Shown piece after piece: positions 14,624 through 21,521 of a stretch of 25,695 nucleotides of DNA. Below the pieces are notes generated by a model. The model did not search any database. It had not been told where the DNA came from and saw only the letters and a list, made by a program, of their open reading frames with translations. How positions within the stretch are numbered: position 1 is the first letter of the stretch; each line of letters opens with the position of its first letter. The stretch spans positions 1 through 25,695 of the forward strand of contig JBKPDL010000041.1 of assembly GCA_046727855.1 (NCBI GenBank), in the 5' to 3' direction. A program made the translations under genes and the position numbers. Source of the stretch: DASPWV01 sp046727855. GTDB taxonomy: Bacteria; Acidobacteriota; Vicinamibacteria; Vicinamibacterales; UBA2999.

Positions 14624-15581
14624 GTCGGGTCTGAAAGTCTCGCGGTTGTGCCTCGGCTGTATGTCGTACGGCACGTCGAAGTGGAGGCCGTGGGTGCTCG
14701 ACGAACCCGCTAGTCGCGAGATCATCAGGCATGCGCTCGACGTCGGTATCAACTTTTTCGACACAGCCGACTATTACTCGCTTGGCGTCAGCGAAGAAGT
14801 TCTCAGCCGCGCGCTGCGCGACTTCACCCAGCGCGACGCAGTGGTCATCGCGACCAAAGTGTTTTACCCGATTAACGAGCACGCGAATGCCGGTGGGCTG
14901 TCGCGCAAGCACATCATGCAGGCCGTGGACGACTCGCTCCGGCGCCTGGGCACCGAGTTCATCGACCTCTATCAGATTCACCGCCTCGATCCGCACACCC
15001 CGATTCAGGAATCGCTCGAAGCGTTGCACGACATCGTCAAGGCGGGAAGGGTGCGGTACCTCGGCGCATCGAGCATGTTTGCGTGGCAGTTCGCTCGGAT
15101 GATTTACACGCAGCGACACCGCGGATGGAGCGAGTTCATCTCCATGCAGAATCACTACAACCTGATTTACCGCGAGGAAGAGCGCGAAATGAATCCTTTC
15201 TGCGTGGCCGAAGGGATCGGATTGATTCCATGGAGCCCGCTCGCGCGCGGCTTCTTTGCCGGCAACCGCAAGCGCGGCAGCAAGGATGCGACGCTACGCG
15301 AGAGGCACGACGAATACGGGCACGGTCTTTACTACACCGACGCGGACTACGACGTCGCCGACAAAGTGGTGGAAGTCGCACGACGGAAGGGGGTCCTCCC
15401 GATCCAGGTCGGGCTCGCGTGGATCCTGAGCAAGCCTGGCGTGACCGCGCCGATTATCAGCGTCACCAAACGCGAACAACTGGATCAGTTGATCGACGGC
15501 CTTGCCGTGACGCTCACGCCCGAGGAAGTGAAGGAGCTGGAGTCACCCTATCGGCCGCATCCGATTCTCGGCCACGAGTGA
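14601..15581 (+). CDS. Aldo/keto reductase
   Basis: A 326-residue NADPH-dependent TIM-barrel oxidoreductase that reduces aldehydes or ketones. The catalytic tetrad is visible: Asp54 and Tyr59 in FDTADYYSLG, Lys86 in IATKV, and His127 in LYQIHRLD. The cofactor-binding segments ALHDIVKAGRVRYLGAS and APIISVTKREQL follow the family pattern. It resembles the YajO/IolS-like aldo/keto reductases often annotated as general stress or sugar-related. The start lies inside the MFS gene. The last 68 bp overlap the convergent symporter gene on the minus strand, an unusual arrangement, although the AKR itself ends at a normal length. Confidence 0.95.
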   Translation: MDYVNLGKSGLKVSRLCLGCMSYGTSKWRPWVLDEPASREIIRHALDVGINFFDTADYYSLGVSEEVLSRALRDFTQRDAVVIATKVFYPINEHANAGGLSRKHIMQAVDDSLRRLGTEFIDLYQIHRLDPHTPIQESLEALHDIVKAGRVRYLGASSMFAWQFARMIYTQRHRGWSEFISMQNHYNLIYREEEREMNPFCVAEGIGLIPWSPLARGFFAGNRKRGSKDATLRERHDEYGHGLYYTDADYDVADKVVEVARRKGVLPIQVGLAWILSKPGVTAPIISVTKREQLDQLIDGLAVTLTPEEVKELESPYRPHPILGHE

Positions 15582-17028
15582 CCGTGGCCGGCGCCGGCTG
15601 CGACAGGAAGCTGGCAATCACGAAGCTCATGAACGAGAGCAGCATCACCAGACCGACACTCGGGAACCCGTGGGCCGGCACCCACCAGCCGCGGCTGGAT
15701 GCGAAACCGAGCTGCTGCGCGATGAAAAAGTAGATACTGCCGGCGATCGCCACACCCGCGCTCCACACGACACCCGCCGCAGTAGCGCGCGACCAATGCA
15801 GACCGAGGACCAGCGTAGGCACGAGCGCCGCGGCGTGCAAGCCATAGCCGATCGCGCCAAGCAGCCCGACCAACTCGCGTGACCACAGCGCGAGGCCCGC
15901 TGAAAGGAGTGCGAGCATCGCCGTCCATGTCCGTGCCCAGAAGATCGGCCGTTCGAGCGGCCGCTCGAGCGCGAGCGGGATGTCGCGGGTCAGCGTTGCG
16001 CTGCCGACGTTCAGGAAAATACTCGCGGTACTGAGAATGGCACACATCAAACCTGCAAACGCGATCCCTGCCAGCCAGCCAGGCGTGTAGGTGCTGAGGA
16101 ACACGGGCGCGGCTTGATCCGGGACCGACAAGGCGGCGAGGTCGCCGGCGGCAACGCGGGCACGAACGGCAAAACCGACGGTCATCCACAAGAGGCTACC
16201 CAGCATGTAGGCGCCGGTTGCGATGAGAAGACCATAGCGAAGCTGGTTGGTGTCCTTGAGCATGAGGAACCGACTCGTGCTGTGTGGCATGCCAACATTG
16301 CCGATGCTGAACACGAACAGATACCCGAGCGCCATCATCGCGGGCGTCGTCCCCCACGGACCCACGAGCGCTTGATTCGCACGCGCGGCGTCAACGGTGA
16401 TCTGCGCCATGCCTCCGCCGCTGGCCAGCGCGAAGTAAAACACGAGCACGCTGGCGACGATCATGATCACGCCCTGAAACACCTCGGTGCGGATGCCGGC
16501 GACGATGCCGCCGATGAGCGGGTAGACACTGATCACCGCAACGGCAATCCAGAACGCCACTATCGAGCTTGTGCCAAAGACCTCGACGAGCACGAAGGTC
16601 GCGGCCAGCATCTGCGAGCCGAGATACGCGACGATGCCGAGCAGAATGCTGAGGGCAATCGCAAGCCTCGCCGCTTGACTGTTGAACCGCTTGTGCACGG
16701 CGTCGGGCAGCGTGAGCACGTCCGGCCCGGCAAGCGCACGCAGCTTGTGGCCGACAAGGAGAAACGAAAACGGGATGCCGAGCGCCGCCGCAAACGTCAT
16801 CCACAGGCTCGTCGTGCCGGTGTTGTAGACAAGGCCAGGTCCACCGACAAAGCCGAAGCCGCTCATGATGGTGGAGAAGGTCGCCAATCCGAGGACGAAC
16901 CAGCGCAACTGCTGACCGTAGGCGAAATACTGCTGCTGCGTTCGCGCTTCCCAATAGGCGTGAATGCCGATGCCCATCGTGATGCCGATCGTCAACAACA
17001 TCATGACGGCGATGAACGGATTGGTCAT
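15514..17028 (-). CDS. Sodium:solute symporter (SSS family)
   Basis: A 504-residue inner-membrane symporter with about 13 hydrophobic helices, of the SSS family that couples Na+ entry to uptake of carboxylates, sugars, proline or similar solutes. Typical segments are FSTIMSGFGFVGGPGLVYNTG, YLGSQMLAATFVL, VYPLIGGIVAGIRTEVFQGVIM and AGLMCAILSTASIFLNVGSATLTRDI; the last, with its Ser/Thr-rich helix, is a family hallmark near the sodium site. The ATG overlaps the stop of the small membrane protein gene as ATGA. The hydrophilic C-terminal tail reads antisense through the end of the aldo/keto reductase gene. It is the last gene of a three-gene leftward unit whose first member is a citryl-CoA-lyase-like enzyme, which suggests a carboxylate substrate (inference). 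Confidence 0.93.
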   Translation of the reverse strand: MTNPFIAVMMLLTIGITMGIGIHAYWEARTQQQYFAYGQQLRWFVLGLATFSTIMSGFGFVGGPGLVYNTGTTSLWMTFAAALGIPFSFLLVGHKLRALAGPDVLTLPDAVHKRFNSQAARLAIALSILLGIVAYLGSQMLAATFVLVEVFGTSSIVAFWIAVAVISVYPLIGGIVAGIRTEVFQGVIMIVASVLVFYFALASGGGMAQITVDAARANQALVGPWGTTPAMMALGYLFVFSIGNVGMPHSTSRFLMLKDTNQLRYGLLIATGAYMLGSLLWMTVGFAVRARVAAGDLAALSVPDQAAPVFLSTYTPGWLAGIAFAGLMCAILSTASIFLNVGSATLTRDIPLALERPLERPIFWARTWTAMLALLSAGLALWSRELVGLLGAIGYGLHAAALVPTLVLGLHWSRATAAGVVWSAGVAIAGSIYFFIAQQLGFASSRGWWVPAHGFPSVGLVMLLSFMSFVIASFLSQPAPATVTRGRESDAADRVTPAPSLPRA

Positions 17029-17411
17029 TGGTGCCCCGTCAGGCGGTCGAACACGAGCGCGAACGTGACACCCATGGTGAAGAACGCCGGGATCCAGACG
17101 CCGTAAATCAGAAACGCCGTGCCTTTTTGAAAGCCGAGGAGCGTATCGTGCACGTCGTGAACGGCGGCGGTTTCGTAGAAGAACATCCCCGCGAACGCGA
17201 CGAGGAGAACTGTGGTGGCCAAAACAGCCGGCACCCAGGTCACCGGATCACCTCGCCGCACGAATCCAAGCGCCGTGAGCATCCCCAGAAAGACGACGAG
17301 CGTATAGCCAAACGCGCGGTACGATCCGGCCAGCGCGGAGACGAGGAGAACGACCATCAACACGAGCAGAGCGAGCACGAATCCGTCGCGACGCAGATCG
17401 AAGTGATTCAT
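17025..17411 (-). CDS. Small four-helix membrane protein, putative symporter companion
   Basis: A 128-residue membrane protein with four hydrophobic helices (around 10-31, 33-51, 59-80 and 95-120), ending in a short hydrophilic tail. I do not recognise its family. It is placed between the citryl-CoA-lyase-like gene (6-bp gap) and the symporter (4-bp ATGA overlap), so all three are translationally coupled. Small membrane partners are known beside some SSS transporters (for example DUF485 YjcH with ActP, DUF997 YhdT with PanF). This protein holds the same position but has four helices rather than two, so it may be a different kind of accessory subunit. Confidence 0.72.
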   Translation of the reverse strand: MNHFDLRRDGFVLALLVLMVVLLVSALAGSYRAFGYTLVVFLGMLTALGFVRRGDPVTWVPAVLATTVLLVAFAGMFFYETAAVHDVHDTLLGFQKGTAFLIYGVWIPAFFTMGVTFALVFDRLTGHQ

Positions 17412-17417
17412 ACGGCC

Positions 17418-18185
17418 TCAGTCCAGTGCACGCGGCGGTTCGCCGTCGTATTCAACAGGAATGCGGATGCGCATCGGTTTTTCTCGGGACAATTCCTCGG
17501 CAACTTCGGCGGTCAGCCCCGCCACGCGGCCGATGATGAAGACCAGGCGGCCGAATGGGGGCGCAAATCCCATGTCGTGCAACACGGCGGCGAGGGCGCC
17601 ATCGATGTTGATCGGCAGCGGCTTGATCTGCTGCGCCACCACCTGCTCGAGCGCTTCGATGAAGGCGATGCCATCGCCGGCGATTCCTCCGGCACGCGCC
17701 ATGTCGAAAAGGATCGTCGTGCGCGGATCCGTGGTGTGGATACGATGACCGAGACCGGGTAAGCGCTTGCCCTGAGCCCGCCACTCGGCCACGGTACGCC
17801 GCGCCGCCTCCGCGATGTCGACCTGGTCGGCACGCGCGCGCGCGATGCCGGCTGCGATCAGCTCCATGCAACCGGACCCTGCGCCGCCGTGATCATCGCC
17901 GACGGCCAGGATACCCGCGGCAACGGCGGCAGACAGCGACGCGCGGTTGCCGGACGCGGCGAGCCGTGCCGCCGCGCACGACGGCGCACCCGAGCCGTGG
18001 TCGGCGACTCCGATCAGAATGGCGTCGAGCAACGCACGTTCGTGCGGATTCGGCAGCCGCCCCTGGTGCAAGAGGTAGATCGTGTCGGTAAACGTCTTAC
18101 CGGTCATCAGGGAGGGCACGTCGTACCCGCGAATCCTGATGTGACCATCGCGTGCATCAACCAGAGCGGTGCGCCACGGTTCCAT
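17418..18185 (-). CDS. Short citrate-synthase-like enzyme, citryl-CoA-lyase type
   Basis: A 255-residue protein, much shorter than true citrate synthase (~370-430) and close in size to citryl-CoA lyase and the C-terminal domain of ATP-citrate lyase. Conserved blocks are GDDHGGAGSGC (His99), LPGLGHRIHTTDPR (His147, Arg155), PINIDGALAAVLHDMG (Asp195, matching the catalytic Asp) and IGRVAGLTAEVAEE (Arg220). The catalytic His-His-Asp set of the superfamily thus appears intact. Expected chemistry is making or breaking a C-C bond between an acyl-CoA and a 2-oxo acid. Which direction and which substrate are unknown. It heads the leftward unit, with a TTGACA/CATAGT promoter only a few bases ahead of the ATG. 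Confidence 0.85.
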   Translation of the reverse strand: MEPWRTALVDARDGHIRIRGYDVPSLMTGKTFTDTIYLLHQGRLPNPHERALLDAILIGVADHGSGAPSCAAARLAASGNRASLSAAVAAGILAVGDDHGGAGSGCMELIAAGIARARADQVDIAEAARRTVAEWRAQGKRLPGLGHRIHTTDPRTTILFDMARAGGIAGDGIAFIEALEQVVAQQIKPLPINIDGALAAVLHDMGFAPPFGRLVFIIGRVAGLTAEVAEELSREKPMRIRIPVEYDGEPPRALD

Positions 18186-18198
18186 GAGCTACCGCCCG

Positions 18199-18227
18199 AC
18201 TATGCCGCAGACTTGTATTAATGTCAA
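18199..18227 (-). promoter_or_regulatory. Sigma-70-type promoter for the leftward unit
   Basis: On the minus strand TTGACA (18222-18227, perfect -35) is followed after exactly 17 bases by CATAGT (18199-18204, 4 of 6 to consensus). Transcription should begin near 18192, about seven bases before the ATG at 18185, so the message would be almost leaderless. The -35 box lies inside the inverted repeat at 18211-18234. Confidence 0.6.
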
Positions 18228-18234
18228 TACAAGT
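18211..18234. promoter_or_regulatory. Perfect inverted repeat, candidate operator shared by divergent units
   Basis: ACTTGTATT and AATACAAGT are perfect 9-bp reverse complements separated by six bases. This 24-bp AT-rich dyad stands out in otherwise GC-rich DNA, in the 118-bp spacer between divergent genes, and covers the -35 box of the leftward promoter. It has the size of a dimeric repressor site; GntR- and TetR-like proteins use such dyads, but no regulator gene is in the window. A second smaller dyad, ACGGT-N6-ACCGT, follows at 18239-18254. Confidence 0.7.
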
Positions 18235-18238
18235 TGTA

Positions 18239-18254
18239 ACGGTATCGACACCGT
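18239..18254. promoter_or_regulatory. Second small inverted repeat ACGGT-N6-ACCGT
   Basis: Five-base arms with a six-base spacer lie five bases after the main dyad and upstream of the aldehyde dehydrogenase gene. GTAAC also recurs as a direct repeat around it (18236-18240 and 18253-18257). It could be a secondary regulator site or chance; arms this short are weak evidence alone. Confidence 0.35.
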
Positions 18255-18303
18255 AACACGCTCGCCTCCGCGCCGGCCGGCGCGGATAATCGTCGTCGTA
18301 TCC

Positions 18304-19710
18304 ATGGCAACACGCATCATCACGAACGAAGAATCCGCACTCGCGCAGCAGCTCCTGTCGCGCGCGCGCCGGGCGATGGACGCCATCGCCTCCTATGATC
18401 AGGCCCGCGTCGATCGCATCTGCCGCGCGGTGGCGTGGGCCACCGCCAACATGGAGACGTCCATCCGCCTCGCCAACATGAGCGTCGACGAGAGCGGGAT
18501 GGGCGCGCGCGAGCCCTCGCGCCGCGGCAAGGTGCTCGGAATTCTCCGCGACGCGCTGCGGCAAAAGAGCATGGGCGTGATCGAAGAGTCGCCGGAAAAG
18601 GGCATCGTGAAGTACGCGAAGCCCGCCGGGGTCATCTGCGCGCTGATCCCGGTGACCAGTCCGTACATCACGCCAATCGGGATCGCGATCTACGCGATCA
18701 AATGCAAGGACGCGGTGATCTTTTCTCCGCATCCCTCGAGTCGCAGGACCACCGCCGAAGTCGCGCGCTTGATGCGCGAAGCGCTCACGCGCCTCGACGT
18801 TCCTGGGGACGTCGTTCAGGTTGTTGAACGTCCCAGCATTCCGCTTGCCAACGAGCTGATGTCGATCTGCAATCTCACGATTGCCACGGGCGGTCCCGCC
18901 ATGGTGAAGGCGGCGTACAGTTCCGGCAAACCTGCATTCGGCGTTGGCGCCGGCAACGCGACCATGGTGATCGACGAGACCGCGGAGATCGAAGACGCCG
19001 CGCGCAACAGCGCGATCAGCAAGACCAACGACAACGGATCCGGATGTTCGGCGGATGGCAATCTGCTCGTCGAAGCGTCGATTTACGACCGCTTTCTCGA
19101 CGCGTTGCAGAAACAGGGCGGCTATCTCGTGTCGCCTGAGGAGAAAGACAAGCTGCAATGGGCCTACTGGGATGCCGACGGGCACCGCACCGCAGACACG
19201 ATTGCGCGCCCCGCCCTCGTCGTCGCCGAAAAAGCCGGTATCGCACTGCCATCCGACAAGACGTTCTTCATCGTTCCTGAGAGCAACATCGGCAAGCAGT
19301 ATCCGTTTTCAACAGAGAAGCTTGGTGTCGTGTTGTCGATCTTCAAGTTCTACGGCTTCGACGATGCGCTCGACAAAGTGCGGCAGATCTTCGAGGCCGG
19401 AGGCAAGGGTCACTCCTGCGGCATTTATTCGTTCAACGACGAACATATCCATCGCCTCGCGCTGACCGCACCGGTAAGCCGGATGATGGTGCGTCAGATC
19501 CAGTCGAAATCGAACGCCGGCACCTTCACCAACGGCATGCCGATGACCTCGAGCATGGGTTGCGGCATCTGGGGCGGCAACATCACCAACGAGAACATCT
19601 CGCTCAAGCACTACATGAACGTGACGTGGGTAAGCCGGCCGATCCCGGAAGACAAACCCTCGGAAGAAGAATTATTCGGCGAGTTTTACAACAGCGAAAT
19701 CACGGTCTGA
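18304..19710 (+). CDS. Acylating aldehyde dehydrogenase family enzyme (SauS/AdhE-N-like)
   Basis: A 468-residue CoA-acylating-type aldehyde dehydrogenase, expected to convert an aldehyde, NAD(P)+ and CoA to an acyl-CoA, or the reverse. Features are KPAGVICALIPVTSPYITPIG (106-126), the cofactor segment IFSPHPSSRRTT, ATGGPAMVKAAYSSGKPAFGVGAGN, and the catalytic Cys248 in DNGSGCSADGN. The C-terminal half has the GKGHSCGIYS and SKSNAGTFTNG motifs. Overall it looks like acylating sulfoacetaldehyde dehydrogenase and ethanolamine/propanediol-type enzymes; the exact aldehyde is unknown. I use the ATG at 18304: upstream in-frame codons run through the operator region. It is the first gene of the rightward unit, with 15 bp to the ThDP enzyme. 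Confidence 0.9.
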   Translation: MATRIITNEESALAQQLLSRARRAMDAIASYDQARVDRICRAVAWATANMETSIRLANMSVDESGMGAREPSRRGKVLGILRDALRQKSMGVIEESPEKGIVKYAKPAGVICALIPVTSPYITPIGIAIYAIKCKDAVIFSPHPSSRRTTAEVARLMREALTRLDVPGDVVQVVERPSIPLANELMSICNLTIATGGPAMVKAAYSSGKPAFGVGAGNATMVIDETAEIEDAARNSAISKTNDNGSGCSADGNLLVEASIYDRFLDALQKQGGYLVSPEEKDKLQWAYWDADGHRTADTIARPALVVAEKAGIALPSDKTFFIVPESNIGKQYPFSTEKLGVVLSIFKFYGFDDALDKVRQIFEAGGKGHSCGIYSFNDEHIHRLALTAPVSRMMVRQIQSKSNAGTFTNGMPMTSSMGCGIWGGNITNENISLKHYMNVTWVSRPIPEDKPSEEELFGEFYNSEITV

Positions 19711-19725
19711 ATCGCGGACATCATC

Positions 19726-21492
19726 ATGAGTACAGCACGACCAGGGGCCGTTGAAGGCGTGGGCGTGGCGAGCACCCGTATCGCCTCGTATCTGATGACC
19801 GAGTACCTCGAACGCATCGGCGTCGAGGTGATCTTCGGTCTTTGCGGCCACACCGTCATCGCCTTCCTCGACGCGCTCGGCAAGAGCAACATCCGGTTCA
19901 TCTCGACGCGCCACGAACAGATCGCCGCGCACGCCGCCGACGGTTACGCACGTGCGTCCGGCAAGGTCGGCGTCGTGCTGACGCACCTTGGCCCGGGCCT
20001 CACCAACGCGGCCACTGGCGTCGCCAACGCGGCACTTGACTCGATTCCGATGGTGGTCATCGCGGGCGATGTGCCGTCGTACTTTTACGGCCGTCATCCG
20101 CACCAGGAAGTCAACCTGCATCAGGACGCCGATCAGTTTCAGATCTATCGGCCCTTCTGCAAGCGCGTATACCGCGTCGATCGCGTCGAGGATCTGCCGC
20201 GCGTGCTGGAACGCGCGTTCCATCTCGCCGAAACCGGTCGACCTGGCCCCGTCCTTGTCGACATCCCGATGGATATGTTCTCCGCCGATCTGTCGGTCAA
20301 CGCATTTGCGCAGACGCCGCCGGAGATTGCCAAGACCGGGCTCGATCCCGAAGTCGCCACACGCATGGTCAATGCGCTCGCCACCGCCAAGCGTCCCGTG
20401 CTGTATGCAGGCGGCGGCGTTCTTTCGGCGCGGGCGACGGACGAACTCGCGGCGCTCGCCGAGGCCCTCGAGGTGCCGGTCGCGCACACCCTCATGGGAA
20501 AGGGCTGCCTGCATCACGACCACCCGCTGCTGCTTGGACAGTCGGGATTCTGGGGCACCCCGATCGCCAACGAGAAGTGCCGCACGGCAGACGTGATCCT
20601 CGCCATCGGCACGCGGCTCGCGGAAGCCAATTCGAGCTCATGGGATACGCGATTCACGTTCGAGATTCCGCCGACACGGCTGATCCACATTGACGCTGAT
20701 CTCGCGGAGATCGGTCGCAACTACCAAACCGAGTTGGGCGTCGTGGCCGATGCGAAGTTGGCACTGGCCGCACTCGTCGAAGCTGCTCGTGACACACGGC
20801 CCGCCGATCGTGGACGGCTGCGGGAAGAGATCGCACGCGGTCGCAAGCAGTTCGCCGCTAACTGGGCGCACCAGTGGAGCTCCGACCAGTACCCGCTCCG
20901 GCCGGAGCGCATCCTCGCCGAGCTGCGCGCCGCCGCACCAGAAGATGCCTTTATCGTCACCGACGTTGGCTGGAACAAGAACGGCGTTGGCCAGCAATTC
21001 CCCATCACCGTGCCGGGCACGTTCATCACGCCGAGCGGACTCGCAACCATGGGCTTTGGCCCGGCGGCGGCGCTGGGCGTGAAGATGGCGCAGCCCAATC
21101 GCGCCTCCATCGCACTCGTCGGCGACGGCGGTTTCAGCGCCAATCCGTCCGTGATTGCGACGGCAATGGAAGCAAATCTTCCGGTGATCTGGGTCGTGAT
21201 GGACAACTCCGCCTTCGGTACGATCGCGGGTCTCGAAGAGCTGCACTACGGCACGACCTTCGGCTGCCTCTTCGAGTGCAACGGTGAGCCGTATCACGTG
21301 GACTACGCGGCCATGGCGCGCTCGTTTGGCGCCAACGGCGTCGCGATTACGTCGGCCGACCAACTCGGGCCCGCGTTGCGTGCGGCGATCGCTTCGAATC
21401 GGCCGACGCTGATCCAGGTCCCGATGGAGAACGCTCCCACGCCCACGCCGGGTCACTGGGACATCAACGACATCTACCGCAAAGGTGAGTAG
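19726..21492 (+). CDS. ThDP-dependent decarboxylase/carboligase-like enzyme (acetolactate synthase superfamily)
   Basis: A 588-residue protein with the three-domain layout of acetolactate-synthase-type ThDP enzymes. The cofactor-activating Glu64 lies in RHEQIAAHAADGYARA; the following THLGPGLTNA loop has His where acetolactate synthase usually has Ser or Gly. The middle domain spans ~200-350. The ThDP/Mg motif runs from GDGG (466-469) to MDNSAFGT (492-499), with DN in place of the common NN. The sequence PHQEVNLHQDADQF is unusually rich in His and acid residues and probably lines the active site. Next to an acylating dehydrogenase, a 2-oxo-acid decarboxylase giving an aldehyde is plausible; 2-hydroxyacyl-CoA lyase or carboligase chemistry are alternatives. 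True acetolactate synthase is unlikely, as no small subunit or branched-chain genes are near. Confidence 0.9.
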   Translation: MSTARPGAVEGVGVASTRIASYLMTEYLERIGVEVIFGLCGHTVIAFLDALGKSNIRFISTRHEQIAAHAADGYARASGKVGVVLTHLGPGLTNAATGVANAALDSIPMVVIAGDVPSYFYGRHPHQEVNLHQDADQFQIYRPFCKRVYRVDRVEDLPRVLERAFHLAETGRPGPVLVDIPMDMFSADLSVNAFAQTPPEIAKTGLDPEVATRMVNALATAKRPVLYAGGGVLSARATDELAALAEALEVPVAHTLMGKGCLHHDHPLLLGQSGFWGTPIANEKCRTADVILAIGTRLAEANSSSWDTRFTFEIPPTRLIHIDADLAEIGRNYQTELGVVADAKLALAALVEAARDTRPADRGRLREEIARGRKQFAANWAHQWSSDQYPLRPERILAELRAAAPEDAFIVTDVGWNKNGVGQQFPITVPGTFITPSGLATMGFGPAAALGVKMAQPNRASIALVGDGGFSANPSVIATAMEANLPVIWVVMDNSAFGTIAGLEELHYGTTFGCLFECNGEPYHVDYAAMARSFGANGVAITSADQLGPALRAAIASNRPTLIQVPMENAPTPTPGHWDINDIYRKGE

Positions 21493-21521
21493 CTCGCGAT
21501 TGGTGTGAGGAGGCCAACGTG

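Noticed and set aside
16114..17106. 330-residue plus-strand frame opposite the symporter
   Set aside because: Extremely hydrophilic shadow of a membrane protein gene, with no domain and no ribosome binding site.
18304..21492. Assigning the dehydrogenase/ThDP pair to sulfoacetaldehyde or sulfopyruvate degradation
   Set aside because: The dehydrogenase resembles SauS-type enzymes, but no sulfite exporter, Xsc, sulfolactate or taurine genes are nearby, so the substrate claim is not supportable.
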